A stretch of 64,000 nt of DNA from Methylophilaceae bacterium (GTDB taxonomy: Bacteria; Pseudomonadota; Gammaproteobacteria; Burkholderiales; Methylophilaceae): assembly GCA_018398995.1 (NCBI GenBank), contig CP073759.1, positions 1,194,311 through 1,258,310 of the forward strand, given 5' to 3'. A model generated the notes under the pieces. That model saw nothing but the letters and a program-made list of their open reading frames with translations, made no database searches and was not told the origin of the DNA. Shown piece after piece: positions 51,311-62,837 of this stretch. The stretch's first letter is position 1. Each line of letters begins with the position of its first letter. A program made the position numbers and the translations under genes.

Positions 51311-52440
51311 GTTGGTGAGGTCTCAATCTGGCTTAAATAGCTACTGACAATGGCATGATAATGCGGATCGGGCATTAAAAAAGCATCATGACCATGCGCG
51401 GCCGTCACTTCTGCATATTTCACTGGCAACTCATTATCTAACAATGCTTTTACAATTTCACGTGAGCGTTTGGTTGAAAAGCGCCAATCGCTGGTGAATG
51501 AAATGACTAAAAATTTAGCCGTTACCTTGTTTAATGCGGCAGACAAGTCGCCATTAAAATCGCCTGCTGGGTCAAAATAATCTAAAGCGCGTGTCATACG
51601 AATATACGTATTGGCATCAAACTCACCTGCAAATTTATCCGCTTGATAGCGCAAATAAGATTCCATCTCAAATTCTACGTCAAAGCTATATTTAATGGTG
51701 TCTTTGAGTTTGCGACCAAATTTCGCGCCCATGGCATCATCAGATAAATAGGTAATATGGCCTAACATACGCGCAATTCGTAGGCCGCGTCTAGGTACTA
51801 CGTTGTGCGCGTAATAGTCGCCACCATAAAATTCAGGGTCGGTAATAATCGCTTGACGCGCGACTTCGTTAAACGCCATATTTTGTGCTGTTAAATTGGG
51901 TGCTGATGCAATCACTAAAGCATGTTGAATGCGATTGGGGTAAGCAATACTCCATTGTAACGTTTGCATACCACCTAAACTGCCTCCAACGACTGCTGCA
52001 AAGCTTTGGATGCCTAAGTGGTCGGCAAGCATGGCTTGAGAGTTCACCCAATCTTCTACTGTGACAACTGGGAAGCTGGCGCCAAACGGTTTGCCCGTTG
52101 CTGGATTAATGCTTGCAGGGCCGGTAGAGCCGTGACAACCACCCAAATTATTCACCCCAATGACATAAAATTTATTGGTGTCTAGGGGTTTGTTAGGTCC
52201 AATTAAATTGTCCCACCAGCCAGGGTTTTTGTCTTCAACGCTATATTTACCCGCTACATGGTGTGTGCCAGACAAGGCGTGACAGATTAAAACAGCATTA
52301 GATTTATCCGCATTTAGTTGGCCATAAGTTTCATAAATCAAATCAAACGCAGGCAATACTTCACCGCTCTTAAGCACGAGCGGTTTATTAAAGTGTGCAG
52401 TTTTTGGCGCAACAATGCCAACAGAGTTAAGTTCAGACAT
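51307..52440 (-). CDS. metX: Homoserine O-acyltransferase MetX
   Basis: A 377-residue alpha/beta hydrolase transferring acetyl or succinyl to homoserine. Motifs include [17 protein letters not shown], the nucleophile elbow [12 protein letters not shown], and the catalytic His region AAHGHDAFL. The start [12 protein letters not shown] fits the family. A TATAAT box ends only 6 bp before the ATG and no ribosome site is visible. The acyl donor cannot be told by eye. metXW and metH together cover methionine synthesis here. Confidence 0.95.
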   Translation of the reverse strand: MSELNSVGIVAPKTAHFNKPLVLKSGEVLPAFDLIYETYGQLNADKSNAVLICHALSGTHHVAGKYSVEDKNPGWWDNLIGPNKPLDTNKFYVIGVNNLGGCHGSTGPASINPATGKPFGASFPVVTVEDWVNSQAMLADHLGIQSFAAVVGGSLGGMQTLQWSIAYPNRIQHALVIASAPNLTAQNMAFNEVARQAIITDPEFYGGDYYAHNVVPRRGLRIARMLGHITYLSDDAMGAKFGRKLKDTIKYSFDVEFEMESYLRYQADKFAGEFDANTYIRMTRALDYFDPAGDFNGDLSAALNKVTAKFLVISFTSDWRFSTKRSREIVKALLDNELPVKYAEVTAAHGHDAFLMPDPHYHAIVSSYLSQIETSPT

Positions 52441-52446
52441 GCTGCT

Positions 52447-52452
52447 ATTATA
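52447..52452 (-). promoter_or_regulatory. Candidate -10 box giving a leaderless metX transcript
   Basis: On the minus strand TATAAT is followed by AGCAGC and the metX ATG. A normal start point, 6-7 nt after the -10 box, would fall on the ATG. The -35 match is weak (ATGATT at 18 bp). No ribosome site precedes the gene. Confidence 0.4.
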
Positions 52453-52493
52453 CTATGCTGGAAATCAAAAAATCATACTCTTAAAAAAGTGTA

Positions 52494-52973
52494 TTAGCTG
52501 CCCATGTTAATACGTTGATATTGCGTTAAATCATGTCGATGCCAGCGATGGTCTCTAAAAGCATCAATCAATTGTCGTGCTCGTTTAGACTCAATGCCAT
52601 TAAAGCCCTTGTTGTCGCGATCTAGAAAGTCGGTAAGACCGGTAATGGATACTAGCTCTGCTGGCGTCATATTTTTAAATCCCATCGTCCAATTGCCAAA
52701 AGTGCGCGCCTCTATCGGCTCCATAATTAACTTCATGACATGATGATGGCGAACATCTTTTGATATTTTTTCAAACAACCTATCCAGAATTGCACGTTCG
52801 CCTTCTAGTACTTGAAAAAAACAACCATCCATATACAACAGCATGCCAGATACATGTCGCGCATCGTTTTTCTTTCTGCAGTTGGATAATAGCGTGACAA
52901 GTTCTTCATGTGACATGTGATGACAAGCCACACTGGTATAAGCTAAAAGGGATAAATGATGCTCTTCTAACAT
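52494..52973 (-). CDS. BLUF-domain blue-light sensor
   Basis: A 159-residue single-domain BLUF protein. Counting from Met at 52973, Tyr12, Asn36, Gln54, Trp95 and Met97 match the flavin-contacting Tyr21, Asn45, Gln63, Trp104 and Met106 of AppA with a constant offset of 9. The motifs are SLLAYTSVA, VSGMLLYMDGCFFQVLEGER and RTFGNWTMGF. The frame extends 36 codons further upstream, but that stretch is not BLUF-like. No output domain is attached, so a partner protein is needed. It has no obvious link to prmC upstream or metX downstream. Confidence 0.9.
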   Translation of the reverse strand: MLEEHHLSLLAYTSVACHHMSHEELVTLLSNCRKKNDARHVSGMLLYMDGCFFQVLEGERAILDRLFEKISKDVRHHHVMKLIMEPIEARTFGNWTMGFKNMTPAELVSITGLTDFLDRDNKGFNGIESKRARQLIDAFRDHRWHRHDLTQYQRINMGS

Positions 52974-53137
52974 GGTTGCGCTTTCAGTAAAGGATAAAAC
53001 AGCTATCAACAACCTTGTTAACGACCATTCGTTTTTAAACTTTAACGGATGAGTTTTGGTGCTTGCCAAGCTAGCGCTCACTGCAGATGCTGTTGTCTCA
53101 GCATGGATAGCGCGGGCTCTTTCACAATAATAAGACG

Positions 53138-53977
53138 CTAATGTTGCGCAATGGTCACGCGTGCTATACCTCCTAAATCATGAATATGCTGTATGGCATT
53201 AAATTGCGCTTCTTGCATTAAGCTAGCCACTTTGCCCGATTGATTGTAGCCATGCTCAATCAGTAACCAGCCATTGATGTTTAGATGTTGTTTGGCGTGA
53301 CGAATAATATGTCTAATGGCATGTAACCCATCATTGCCAGAAGCTAGCGCAGCGAAGGGCTCAAACCTTAAGTCACCTTGATTTAAATGGGCATCGAGCG
53401 CTTCGATATAAGGGGGGTTGCTGACGATGACATCAAAGCGCTGACCTTGTAGCGCGTTAAACCAATCGCTATGTAAAAACGCAACATTATGAATATTGAG
53501 ATTTTGCGCATTTTCTTGAGCAACTAGCAAAGCAGCTGTTGCATAATCTACAGCGGTGACTTTTGTGTTTGGTGCGTGTTTGGCAATGGCCAAACCAATT
53601 GCCCCTGAGCCTGTGCCTAAATCTAAAATAGACTTCGCTGTATTGTTGGGTATTAAGGATAAAGCGGCATCGACTAATGTTTCTGTGTCTGGTCTTGGAA
53701 TTAAGGTATCTGAAGTGACCAATAGCGGTAAACCATAAAACTCGCGTTTACCCAAAATATAAGCTATTGGCTCACCTTTGACGCGCCGTTCAATGCTTAT
53801 TTGAAATGCAGATTGGCTTTGGTGATCCAATTCATCGTCAGCATGTGCTATTAACCAAGCGTGGTTAACGTTTAACACATGTTCTAGCAATAACTGTGCT
53901 TCCAGTCGTGCCTCGTCATTTTGGGTTGCTTGTTTGAGCGCTAAGCTTGCCTCATGCCATGCTGCATGAACCTTCAT
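53138..53977 (-). CDS. prmC: Release factor glutamine methyltransferase PrmC
   Basis: A 279-residue SAM methyltransferase that methylates the GGQ glutamine of release factors. The SAM loop ILDLGTGSGAIGLAIA and the active-site NPPYIEA are intact. The N-terminal helical domain binds the release factor (AWLIAHADDELD). It lies 2 bp after prfA, its substrate gene. Confidence 0.96.
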   Translation of the reverse strand: MKVHAAWHEASLALKQATQNDEARLEAQLLLEHVLNVNHAWLIAHADDELDHQSQSAFQISIERRVKGEPIAYILGKREFYGLPLLVTSDTLIPRPDTETLVDAALSLIPNNTAKSILDLGTGSGAIGLAIAKHAPNTKVTAVDYATAALLVAQENAQNLNIHNVAFLHSDWFNALQGQRFDVIVSNPPYIEALDAHLNQGDLRFEPFAALASGNDGLHAIRHIIRHAKQHLNINGWLLIEHGYNQSGKVASLMQEAQFNAIQHIHDLGGIARVTIAQH

Positions 53978-53979
53978 CG

Positions 53980-55062
53980 TTAATTATCATCACCCAGCAT
54001 TGCCAACATGTCGGCTTGGTGCTCAGCCGCTAAAGGCACAATCAATTCATCAAGTTCGCCCTCGGTAATCGCATCAATTTTGTATAACGTTAAATTAATA
54101 CGATGGTCAGTAATGCGACCTTGTGGATAGTTATAAGTGCGAATACGTTGTGAGCGATCGCCAGAACCGATGAGATTGCGGCGTTCAGATGAAATTTTTG
54201 CGTGCTGCGCATCCTCTTCTCTTTGCTTAATCCTTGCCGCCAATACCATCATGGCTTGTGCTTTATTGGCGTGTTGGCTTCGACCATCTTGGCATTCAAC
54301 CACAATGCCCGTTGGCGCATGGGTAATACGCACAGCAGAGTCGGTTTTGTTAATATGCTGGCCACCAGCGCCAGAAGCGCGGAATGTGTCAAGGCGAATA
54401 TCAGCTGGATTAATCACCACATCAGCTACAGCATCGACTTCAGGTAAAATAGCCACTGTGCAAGCGCTAGTATGAATACGACCTTGCGTTTCTGTATCGG
54501 GCACACGTTGCACTCGATGGCCGCCACTCTCAAATTTGAGCTTAGAGTAAGCACCTTGTCCTTCAATTTTAGCAATGATTTCTTTGTAACCACCAACTTC
54601 GCCTTCGCTGGCTGATAATACTTCTAGCTTCCAACGTTGTTTCTCTGCATAACGGCTGTACATACGGAATAAATCACCAGCAAATAACCCAGACTCATCG
54701 CCACCTGTACCTGCACGAATTTCTAAAATGACGTTTTTATCATCATTGGGGTCTTTCGGAATCAATAACTTTTGCAAGTCCAATTCAATTTCTGTTAATC
54801 GATCTTTGCCCGCTTCAATTTCTTCTTGTGCGAAGGCCTTCATTTCAGGATCGCTCAGCATGTTTTGTGCTTCTTTAATATCGGCTTCAGTTTGCGAATA
54901 GCGTCGGTATTGCTCAACAATGGGCGTGATTTCTGCGTGTTCACGCGTGATTTTGAGATAGTTATCCATGTCGTTGGTAATGTCTTCGGTAGACATTAAA
55001 CGATTCAATTCATCAAGGCGTTCGCTCAAATTGGCGAGCTTTTGTAATATGCTGGGTTTCAT
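53980..55062 (-). CDS. prfA: Peptide chain release factor 1
   Basis: A 360-residue RF1 reading UAA and UAG. The catalytic GGQ is in [18 protein letters not shown], and the stop-codon recognition region carries an RF1-type Pro-x-Thr ([16 protein letters not shown]). The length is normal. It follows hemA by 6 bp in the usual hemA–prfA–prmC operon. Confidence 0.98.
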   Translation of the reverse strand: MKPSILQKLANLSERLDELNRLMSTEDITNDMDNYLKITREHAEITPIVEQYRRYSQTEADIKEAQNMLSDPEMKAFAQEEIEAGKDRLTEIELDLQKLLIPKDPNDDKNVILEIRAGTGGDESGLFAGDLFRMYSRYAEKQRWKLEVLSASEGEVGGYKEIIAKIEGQGAYSKLKFESGGHRVQRVPDTETQGRIHTSACTVAILPEVDAVADVVINPADIRLDTFRASGAGGQHINKTDSAVRITHAPTGIVVECQDGRSQHANKAQAMMVLAARIKQREEDAQHAKISSERRNLIGSGDRSQRIRTYNYPQGRITDHRINLTLYKIDAITEGELDELIVPLAAEHQADMLAMLGDDN

Positions 55063-55068
55063 GTTGAG

Positions 55069-56313
55069 TTAATTCTTAATTTGATAAATGTGGCGGAGCA
55101 ATTGCGCTAATCGCTCATGTTCGTCACCGTGACTTTGGTTGAGCGCATGACTAGGTGCGTGTAGCAGTTTTTTAGTGATAGACAAGCTCATCATCTCTAA
55201 TACTTTCTCTGCACTTTCACCTTTTTGAATCAATTTGATTGCTTTATCGAGTTCAGCCGCCCGCATCATTTCTGCTTGGTCTCTTAAGGCCTTAATTGTG
55301 GGCACAGAACCACGTTTATGCAGCCATTGCATGAATGTTTCAACTTGGGCGCTGACTATCGTTTCTGCTGTCATTGCAGCCTCTTGGCGATTACCAATGC
55401 CATCGGTAACCACTTGCGCAAGATCATCAACCGTATATAAAAAAACATCATCTAGTTGTGCCACTTCGGTTTCAATATCGCGTGGGACGGCCAAATCGAC
55501 CATAAATATTGGTCTGTGTTTGCGTGCTTTAATCGCGCGCTCAACCATGCCTAAGCCAACAATTGGCAATTGACTCGCCGTGCTGGTAATCACAATGTCA
55601 AACGCTGCAAATCGCTCTGGCAGATCATTAAGCAAAATCGCTTCTGCATGGATTTTATCTGCTAGCGCAGCCCCACGTTCTTTTGTGCGATTTGCGACGG
55701 TGATGCTTTTGGGTTTTTGCGCGGCGAAGTGATTGGCGCAGAGGGATATCATTTCCCCTGCACCGATAAATAATACGTTTTGTTCTGATAAGTTACCAAA
55801 GATGCGCTGTGCCAGTTTAACCGCTGCCGCAGCCATAGAGATGGAGCTAGCGCCAATATCAGTGTTAGTACGCACTTCTTTTGCTACTTCAAACGTACGC
55901 TGAAATAATTTATGCAAATGCGTGCCCAATGTGCCCGCTTCTTGCGCGAGTTTTACCGATTGTTTAAATTGCCCTAATATTTGCGCCTCACCTAGTACCA
56001 TACTGTCTAAGCCAGAAGCCACTCTAAAGGCATGTTTGACCGCTTCTTGATTAGCGAGTGTGTAAGTGTAAGGTTGGATATGATTAACATCTAGCTTGTG
56101 ATAATTGGCTAACCAATGCACCACTGGCAGCGCATCAGCTGACTGCACATAAATCTCTGTACGATTGCAAGTAGATAAGATTGCCGCCTCTGTCGCGCTT
56201 TTAACGGTTAAATCGAACAATGCTTCGTGCATATTGTCGATGCTAAACGCGACATTCTCACGAATTTCGATAGGGGCGGTGGTGTGATTGACACCTATTG
56301 TATACAACTGCAT
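55069..56313 (-). CDS. hemA: Glutamyl-tRNA reductase
   Basis: A 414-residue enzyme that starts tetrapyrrole synthesis by reducing Glu-tRNA to glutamate-1-semialdehyde. The active-site Cys is in [10 protein letters not shown], the NADPH site in [17 protein letters not shown], and ANRTKERG follows. The C-terminal dimer helix is present. It is divergent from rpe across a 165-bp gap that holds AT-rich repeats but no gene. HemB is encoded 5 kb away on the other strand. Confidence 0.97.
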   Translation of the reverse strand: MQLYTIGVNHTTAPIEIRENVAFSIDNMHEALFDLTVKSATEAAILSTCNRTEIYVQSADALPVVHWLANYHKLDVNHIQPYTYTLANQEAVKHAFRVASGLDSMVLGEAQILGQFKQSVKLAQEAGTLGTHLHKLFQRTFEVAKEVRTNTDIGASSISMAAAAVKLAQRIFGNLSEQNVLFIGAGEMISLCANHFAAQKPKSITVANRTKERGAALADKIHAEAILLNDLPERFAAFDIVITSTASQLPIVGLGMVERAIKARKHRPIFMVDLAVPRDIETEVAQLDDVFLYTVDDLAQVVTDGIGNRQEAAMTAETIVSAQVETFMQWLHKRGSVPTIKALRDQAEMMRAAELDKAIKLIQKGESAEKVLEMMSLSITKKLLHAPSHALNQSHGDEHERLAQLLRHIYQIKN

Positions 56314-56478
56314 TTCGCTATTTTACCAAGTCATTCATGTTGTTGGAAAATAAACTAACGTTTGAAAACTGGTTTAGTTCACCAAAACATTCAGCAAAGC
56401 GCTTATCCAAATGTAGAAATCGCGTTAAAATAGCGTTTTAATTTTACCAAAAATCATCAATAGATAACGGAAACGATT

Positions 56479-57186
56479 ATGAGTGAATATAGAATTGCCC
56501 CAAGTATCCTATCAGCTAATTTTGCTAAGTTAGGCCAAGAGATTGAAGATGTGATTCAATCTGGAACCGATATTGTGCATTTTGATGTGATGGATAATCA
56601 CTATGTACCCAACTTAACGATTGGCCCTTTGGTTTGTGAGGCAATTCGCGATTTATCTCACAATGTGGGTGCATTGATTGATGTGCATTTAATGGTTGAG
56701 CCAGTTGACCGTATTATTCCTGATTTTGCTAAAGCAGGTGCCGACATCATTACTTTTCACCCAGAAGCATCTAATCATATTGATCGTAGTCTTTCTATGG
56801 TTCGTGATTTAGGCTGTAAATCTGGTTTGGTATTCAACCCAGCCACGCCATTGCACTATTTGGAGCATGTCATGGATAAAGTTGACATGATTTTACTCAT
56901 GTCAGTCAACCCTGGTTTTGGCGGTCAGAAGTTCATTCCACAAACATTAGCAAAAGCAAATCAAGCACGTGCAATCATTGATGCGTACACTGCCAAAACT
57001 GGCCGTCAAATTTGGTTAGAAATTGACGGGGGTGTAAATCCAGACAATATCGCTGAGATTGCCGCAGCAGGCGTTGATACCTTTGTGGCAGGCAGTGCTA
57101 TTTTTGGTAAGCCAAAAGATACTGATCCACATCGCTATGACTCTGTCGTTAAATCAATGCGTGATGCATTAGCAACTGTTAAGTAG
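56479..57186 (+). CDS. rpe: Ribulose-phosphate 3-epimerase
   Basis: A 235-residue TIM-barrel enzyme interconverting ribulose-5-P and xylulose-5-P. Catalytic motifs include [37 protein letters not shown] and [11 protein letters not shown]. In methylotrophs it also serves the ribulose monophosphate cycle. It lies directly before the trp region; the phosphoglycolate phosphatase gene (gph) often found between rpe and trpE is absent. Confidence 0.97.
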   Translation: MSEYRIAPSILSANFAKLGQEIEDVIQSGTDIVHFDVMDNHYVPNLTIGPLVCEAIRDLSHNVGALIDVHLMVEPVDRIIPDFAKAGADIITFHPEASNHIDRSLSMVRDLGCKSGLVFNPATPLHYLEHVMDKVDMILLMSVNPGFGGQKFIPQTLAKANQARAIIDAYTAKTGRQIWLEIDGGVNPDNIAEIAAAGVDTFVAGSAIFGKPKDTDPHRYDSVVKSMRDALATVK

Positions 57187-57194
57187 CATTCATT

Positions 57195-57251
57195 ATGGAT
57201 TTCCTTAAAATGCAAGCAACTGTAAGTGGGCGATGGTGGGGCTTAATTTAG
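57195..57251 (+). CDS. trpL: Candidate trp leader peptide with tandem Trp codons
   Basis: An 18-codon frame, [18 protein letters not shown], between rpe and trpE. Two adjacent Trp codons (57234-57239) lie five codons before the stop. An internal ATG at 57210 is an alternative start. A hairpin overlaps the second Trp codon and a second hairpin follows. A tandem-Trp leader just before trpE is the hallmark of translation-coupled attenuation. The ribosome site is weak and no U-run directly follows the hairpins, so this remains a candidate. Confidence 0.5.
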   Translation: MDFLKMQATVSGRWWGLI

Positions 57252-57277
57252 CTCCAAGCGTATGCTTTTGCTTACGC
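57237..57277 (+). promoter_or_regulatory. Candidate trp attenuator hairpins
   Basis: Hairpin A: TGGGGCT (57237-57243) with AGCTCCA (57250-57256), one G-U pair. Hairpin B: GCGTA (57258-57262) with TACGC (57273-57277). GTAAG at 57221-57225 could pair with CTTAC inside B, giving a competing structure. Five T at 57292-57296 lie 14 nt beyond B. Not a textbook terminator. Confidence 0.4.
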
Positions 57278-57306
57278 CAATCGTAGACAACTTTTTAAGG
57301 AAAATC

Positions 57307-58815
57307 ATGCTTCAAGCTCTTACCAAAAACGAATTTGATGCCTTAGCGCAACAAGGCTATAACCGTATTCCATTGGTTCAAGAAACGTTTGCCGATTTAG
57401 ATACGCCATTATCTTTATATCTCAAACTCGCTAACCAACCCTTCTCATATTTATTAGAAAGTGTGCAAGGTGGCGAGCGTTTTGGTCGCTACTCCATTAT
57501 TGGACTGCCTGCAAAAACACGTATTGTTGCCAATGGTTTTCAGGTGCAAGTACTGCAAGATGACCAAGTATTAGAGTCGCACGACAATACCAATCCGCTC
57601 GATTTTGTTAAAACCTTTCAAGCACGCTTTAAAACGCCGCCATATAAAGGTTTGCCAAGATTTACCGGCGGTTTAGCTGGCTATTTTGGCTACGAGACAA
57701 TTCGCTATATCGAAAAGCGATTAGCACATAGTCAAAAGCCAGATGCAATTGGTACGCCAGATATCTTGTTAATGGTGTCAGAAGAAATAGCTGTTGTAGA
57801 CAATTTAAGCGGTAAACTTTATTTTATCGTGTATGCCAATCCCAAAGAGCAAGGTGCTTATGAGCAAGCCCATCAACGCATTAAGACATTGATGCAACAA
57901 TTGCGTCAAACGGTAGAAATTCCAATATCTCAACAATCTACAGCGACACAAGCATCTTCAGAGTTTGGTGAGGAAAATTTTAAAGCGGTTGTTCAGAAGG
58001 CGCAGAACTACATATTAGAAGGCGATATTATGCAAGTTGTGTTAAGTCAGCGTTTATCGCAAGACTTTACTGCTTCGCCATTATCACTGTATCGCGCATT
58101 ACGTAGTCTCAATCCATCGCCTTATATGTTCTATTACGACATGGGCGATCACCATGTTGTTGGGGCTTCGCCTGAGATTTTAGTGCGATTGGAAGATGGT
58201 GTGGTGACTTCAAGACCAATTGCGGGTACGCGCCCACGTGGTAAAACACGAGAAGACGATGTGGCACTGGCAAAAGAGTTATTGGCTGACCCAAAAGAAT
58301 GTGCAGAACATGTGCAATTGATGGATTTAGGCAGAAATGATGTTGGTCGTGTAGCGCAAACTGGAACAGTGAAAGTAACGGATAATATGATGATAGAACG
58401 TTATTCGCATGTGATGCATATTGTGAGTAATGTAGAAGGTCAGCTTAAGCCAAATATGGATGCAATTGATGTATTAAAAGCCACATTCCCAGCTGGCACA
58501 GTGTCGGGCGCACCTAAAGTGCGAGCAATGGAAATTATTGATGAATTTGAGCCAAGTAAGCGTGGTATTTATGCAGGCGCGGTTGGCTACTTGGGTTTTA
58601 ACGGCGATATGGATGTCGCGATTGCGATTAGAACTGGCGTGATTAAAAATGACAAGTTATATGTACAAGCTGGCGCTGGTATTGTTGCTGACTCTGTGCC
58701 GCAAAGCGAATGGGATGAAACACAAAATAAAGCAAAAGCGGTTTTGCGTGCGGCTGAATTGGTGCAAGCTGGTCTGGACTTCACTTTAGAAACAGCCTCG
58801 AAGACAGGGTATTAA
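57307..58815 (+). CDS. trpE: Anthranilate synthase component I
   Basis: A 502-residue chorismate-using subunit. The ATG at 57307 has a good AAGGA site; an upstream in-frame ATG lacks one. Motifs [20 protein letters not shown] (Trp-feedback site LLES), [26 protein letters not shown] and [17 protein letters not shown] are all intact. It is translated 1 bp before trpG and preceded by the candidate leader peptide. Confidence 0.97.
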   Translation: MLQALTKNEFDALAQQGYNRIPLVQETFADLDTPLSLYLKLANQPFSYLLESVQGGERFGRYSIIGLPAKTRIVANGFQVQVLQDDQVLESHDNTNPLDFVKTFQARFKTPPYKGLPRFTGGLAGYFGYETIRYIEKRLAHSQKPDAIGTPDILLMVSEEIAVVDNLSGKLYFIVYANPKEQGAYEQAHQRIKTLMQQLRQTVEIPISQQSTATQASSEFGEENFKAVVQKAQNYILEGDIMQVVLSQRLSQDFTASPLSLYRALRSLNPSPYMFYYDMGDHHVVGASPEILVRLEDGVVTSRPIAGTRPRGKTREDDVALAKELLADPKECAEHVQLMDLGRNDVGRVAQTGTVKVTDNMMIERYSHVMHIVSNVEGQLKPNMDAIDVLKATFPAGTVSGAPKVRAMEIIDEFEPSKRGIYAGAVGYLGFNGDMDVAIAIRTGVIKNDKLYVQAGAGIVADSVPQSEWDETQNKAKAVLRAAELVQAGLDFTLETASKTGY

Positions 58816-58816
58816 T

Positions 58817-59383
58817 ATGTTGCTCATGATCGATAATTACGACTCTTTCACCTACAACTTGGTGCAATATTTTGGCGAACTAGGCCAAGATGTGCAGGTG
58901 TATCGCAATGATGAAATTGATTTGGCAAAAGTGGCTGAACTGAACCCGCGCCATATTGTGATTTCACCAGGCCCCTGTACACCAAATGAAGCAGGTATTT
59001 CTGTACCGCTTATTCATGCGTTTGCTGGCAAAATTCCGTTGTTAGGGGTTTGTTTAGGACATCAAAGCATTGGGCAAGCTTTTGGCGGCAACATCATTAA
59101 AGCCAAAACCTTAATGCATGGCAAAACTTCACTTATTCATCACAATAATGAAGGCGTGTTCAAAGGTTTAGCCAATCCATATACGGCAACGCGTTATCAT
59201 TCATTGGTGATTGAAAAAGAAAGTTTGCCGGATTGTTTAGCAATCACTGCATGGACAGAAGATGGCGAAATTATGGGTGTACACCATAAAACCTTAGCTA
59301 TTGAAGGGGTGCAGTTTCATCCTGAATCTGTGTTAACAGAGTATGGGCATGAATTACTAGATAACTTTATTAAAGCGTATTAA
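58817..59383 (+). CDS. trpG: Anthranilate synthase component II (glutamine amidotransferase)
   Basis: A 188-residue class I amidotransferase. The triad is visible: Cys in [15 protein letters not shown], His and Glu in [13 protein letters not shown]. It supplies ammonia to TrpE and probably also to aminodeoxychorismate synthase for folate. It overlaps trpD by one base (TAATG). Confidence 0.96.
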   Translation: MLLMIDNYDSFTYNLVQYFGELGQDVQVYRNDEIDLAKVAELNPRHIVISPGPCTPNEAGISVPLIHAFAGKIPLLGVCLGHQSIGQAFGGNIIKAKTLMHGKTSLIHHNNEGVFKGLANPYTATRYHSLVIEKESLPDCLAITAWTEDGEIMGVHHKTLAIEGVQFHPESVLTEYGHELLDNFIKAY

Positions 59384-60390
59384 TGATGTTTAAAGATACC
59401 TTAAATCAATTATTAGCAGCAAAAGATTTATCACATGACCAAATGTTGGCGGTGATGCAGCAAGTCATGATGGGTGAGTTAAACGAAGCCCAAATAGCGG
59501 CACTATTAATTGCACTTCGTCTTAAAGGTGAAACGGTGGATGAAATTGCTGCCGCCGCGACAGTGATGCGACAACTATCAACAAAAGTAGACACCAAACA
59601 GACACAGTATCTTGTTGATACTTGTGGAACTGGTGGCGATGGTATTCAAACGTTTAATGTATCGACTGTCTCTGCCTTTGTTGCCGCAGCAGCAGGCGCA
59701 AAAGTGGCAAAACATGGTGGTCGCTCGGTATCGTCAACATGCGGTAGCGCTGATTTGCTTGAGGCTTTAGGCGTTAATGTGAATAAATCCGCAGATGAAG
59801 TAGCTGCGAGCGTCGATGAAATTGGCATTGGTTTTATGTTCGCGCCCAACCATCACAGTGCTATGAAATATGCGGCGCCTGTCCGAAAAGCCTTAGGTGT
59901 GCGTACTATTTTTAATTTGCTGGGCCCGCTCACCAATCCTGCTTCAGCACGACGTCAACTGATGGGTGTTTTTGATCAAGAGTTAACGGGTAAGTTGGCG
60001 CAAGTATTGCAAAAATTAGGCAGTGAGCATGTATTAGTCGTGCATGGTGCAGATGGAATGGATGAAATTTCATTCACAGGTGACACCTATGTAGCCGAAT
60101 TAAAAGATGACAAAGTGACTGAATATACAGTCAATCCAATTCAGTTTGGGTTAAGTTTACATACGTTAAAAGACATTCAAATTCAGAACGCGGCAGAATC
60201 AAAAGCCATGATTATGGATGTACTGCATGGAAAAAAAGGGGCGGCTCGCGACATTGTATTAATGAATGCAGGCGCGGCGATTTACGTGGCTGGCTTGGTG
60301 ATTAGCCTAGAAGCTGGGATACAAAAAGCGGCACAAATGATAGATGAGGGTAAGGCACTAGCAACACTGTTAGCGCTGCAGGCGAGATGA
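59383..60390 (+). CDS. trpD: Anthranilate phosphoribosyltransferase
   Basis: A 335-residue enzyme adding PRPP to anthranilate. Motifs include VDTCGTGGDGIQTFNVSTVSAF, KHGGRSVSSTCGSADLLEALG, FNLLGPLTNPA and VVHGADGMDEIS. Two adjacent ATG codons open the frame. The stop overlaps the start of the DUF3465 gene by 4 bp. Confidence 0.97.
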   Translation: MMFKDTLNQLLAAKDLSHDQMLAVMQQVMMGELNEAQIAALLIALRLKGETVDEIAAAATVMRQLSTKVDTKQTQYLVDTCGTGGDGIQTFNVSTVSAFVAAAAGAKVAKHGGRSVSSTCGSADLLEALGVNVNKSADEVAASVDEIGIGFMFAPNHHSAMKYAAPVRKALGVRTIFNLLGPLTNPASARRQLMGVFDQELTGKLAQVLQKLGSEHVLVVHGADGMDEISFTGDTYVAELKDDKVTEYTVNPIQFGLSLHTLKDIQIQNAAESKAMIMDVLHGKKGAARDIVLMNAGAAIYVAGLVISLEAGIQKAAQMIDEGKALATLLALQAR

Positions 60391-60851
60391 AAAAACATCT
60401 GATTGCAGTGCTATTATTGTTTGTAGTAGTACTGACTCAAATAGCGCCATCTTCGCTTGCCTCGCTTGAATCGTTGTGGCAACAAACAGAGCAAACAGAT
60501 CAGGTACAACCAGCAACACAATTTGCTTCGGCCAGTCAGCTATTTGCCCGACAAGCAAATGATGAGATGGTGGATGGCAAAGGGCGCGTTATACGACTAT
60601 TAGCAGATGATAATGAAGGTTCGCGTCATCAACGATTTTTAGTCGCAATTGAGAATAGACAGACCCTGTTATTGGCTCATAATATCGATTTAGCGCCACG
60701 TATTGATGCATTAAAAGTTGGCGATGAAGTTGGATTTAGAGGAGCGTATGTATACAACGCTAAAGGCGGTGTGGTGCATTGGACCCATCTTGATCCCAGA
60801 AACCGTCATGAACCTGGTTGGATTAAACACAATGGCGTTACCTATCAATAA
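60387..60851 (+). CDS. Secreted DUF3465 protein inside the trp operon
   Basis: A 154-residue protein with a signal peptide (about 1-26) and a C-terminal DUF3465 domain (about 60-154; GKGRVIRLLADDNEGSRHQRFLVAI, and NAKGGVVHWTHLDP). The domain has an OB-fold-like look and ends RHEPGWIKHNGVTYQ. Its function is unknown. It overlaps the trpD stop by 4 bp and lies 64 bp before trpC, so it is transcribed with tryptophan genes although it has no obvious part in the pathway. Confidence 0.85.
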   Translation: MKKHLIAVLLLFVVVLTQIAPSSLASLESLWQQTEQTDQVQPATQFASASQLFARQANDEMVDGKGRVIRLLADDNEGSRHQRFLVAIENRQTLLLAHNIDLAPRIDALKVGDEVGFRGAYVYNAKGGVVHWTHLDPRNRHEPGWIKHNGVTYQ

Positions 60852-60915
60852 TAGCCATCAGTTGCGTCAATCATCTGTCAATATGATTAGAAAACATAAA
60901 GAGTAGACAAAAACA

Positions 60916-61704
60916 ATGTCAGATATATTAAATAAAATATTAGCGACCAAACGCGAAGAAATTGCTAAGGCAAGCGCTATTAAATCATTAAAACAAATAC
61001 ACGAAGAAGCTTTAGCGCAATCTGAGCCACGTGATTTCGTCGGTAGTCTGGCAAAAAAAGATGCAGCCCATCTGCCTGCGGTGATTGCAGAAATTAAAAA
61101 AGCCAGCCCATCCAAAGGGGTGATTCGTGGGAATTTCAATCCCGCTGAAATAGCAAAAAGTTATGAGCAGGCAGGCGCAGCGTGTTTGTCTGTGCTGACG
61201 GATGAACAATATTTTCAAGGCTCAGCTGAGTATTTAAAACAAGCACGCGCAGCTTGTCATTTACCAGTGTTGCGCAAAGATTTTATGATAGACCCTTATC
61301 AAGTGGTAGAAGCGCGCGCGATGGGCGCCGATTGTATTTTGTTGATTGTTGCGGCATTAGAGCTGAAACAAATGCAATTATTAGAAGAGATATCGCATGA
61401 ACTAGGCATGGCGGTATTGGTTGAAGTACATGATGGTAAAGAACTTGAATTGGCGCTGCAGTTAGAAACGCCGTTAGTCGGAATTAATAACCGTAATTTA
61501 AGGACTTTTGACGTAACCCTACAAACAACATTGGATTTATTAGATAAACTACCAGATGATCGCTTTGTCATTACCGAGTCAGGTATCTTTACCCCAGAAG
61601 ATGTTGCGTTGATGCGCAGTAATAACGTCAATGGATTTTTAGTCGGTGAAGCCTTTATGCGACAGCCAGACCCGGGCGCAGAGTTCAAAAAAGTCTTTGC
61701 CTAA
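60916..61704 (+). CDS. trpC: Indole-3-glycerol-phosphate synthase
   Basis: A 262-residue TIM-barrel enzyme. Motifs include [68 protein letters not shown] and [10 protein letters not shown]. It is a single-domain TrpC with no fused TrpF. It closes the trp run; trpF, trpB and trpA are not in the window. Confidence 0.97.
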   Translation: MSDILNKILATKREEIAKASAIKSLKQIHEEALAQSEPRDFVGSLAKKDAAHLPAVIAEIKKASPSKGVIRGNFNPAEIAKSYEQAGAACLSVLTDEQYFQGSAEYLKQARAACHLPVLRKDFMIDPYQVVEARAMGADCILLIVAALELKQMQLLEEISHELGMAVLVEVHDGKELELALQLETPLVGINNRNLRTFDVTLQTTLDLLDKLPDDRFVITESGIFTPEDVALMRSNNVNGFLVGEAFMRQPDPGAEFKKVFA

Positions 61705-61776
61705 GTACACTTAAAATAACACGCTTAATACAATTAAGGTGCAGCATCATCAGAATGAGCTGTGCCGGATTGATAA

Positions 61777-62802
<1,026 letters not shown>

Positions 62803-62811
62803 CAGTACTTT

Positions 62812-62835
62812 AGGATTATTTTAAGGATTATTTTA
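62812..62835. repeat. Tandem duplication of a 12-bp unit
   Basis: AGGATTATTTTA occurs twice in perfect tandem (62812-62823 and 62824-62835) between the convergent hemB and nucleotidyltransferase-like genes. It looks like a recent slippage duplication. Confidence 0.85.
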
Positions 62836-62837
62836 TT

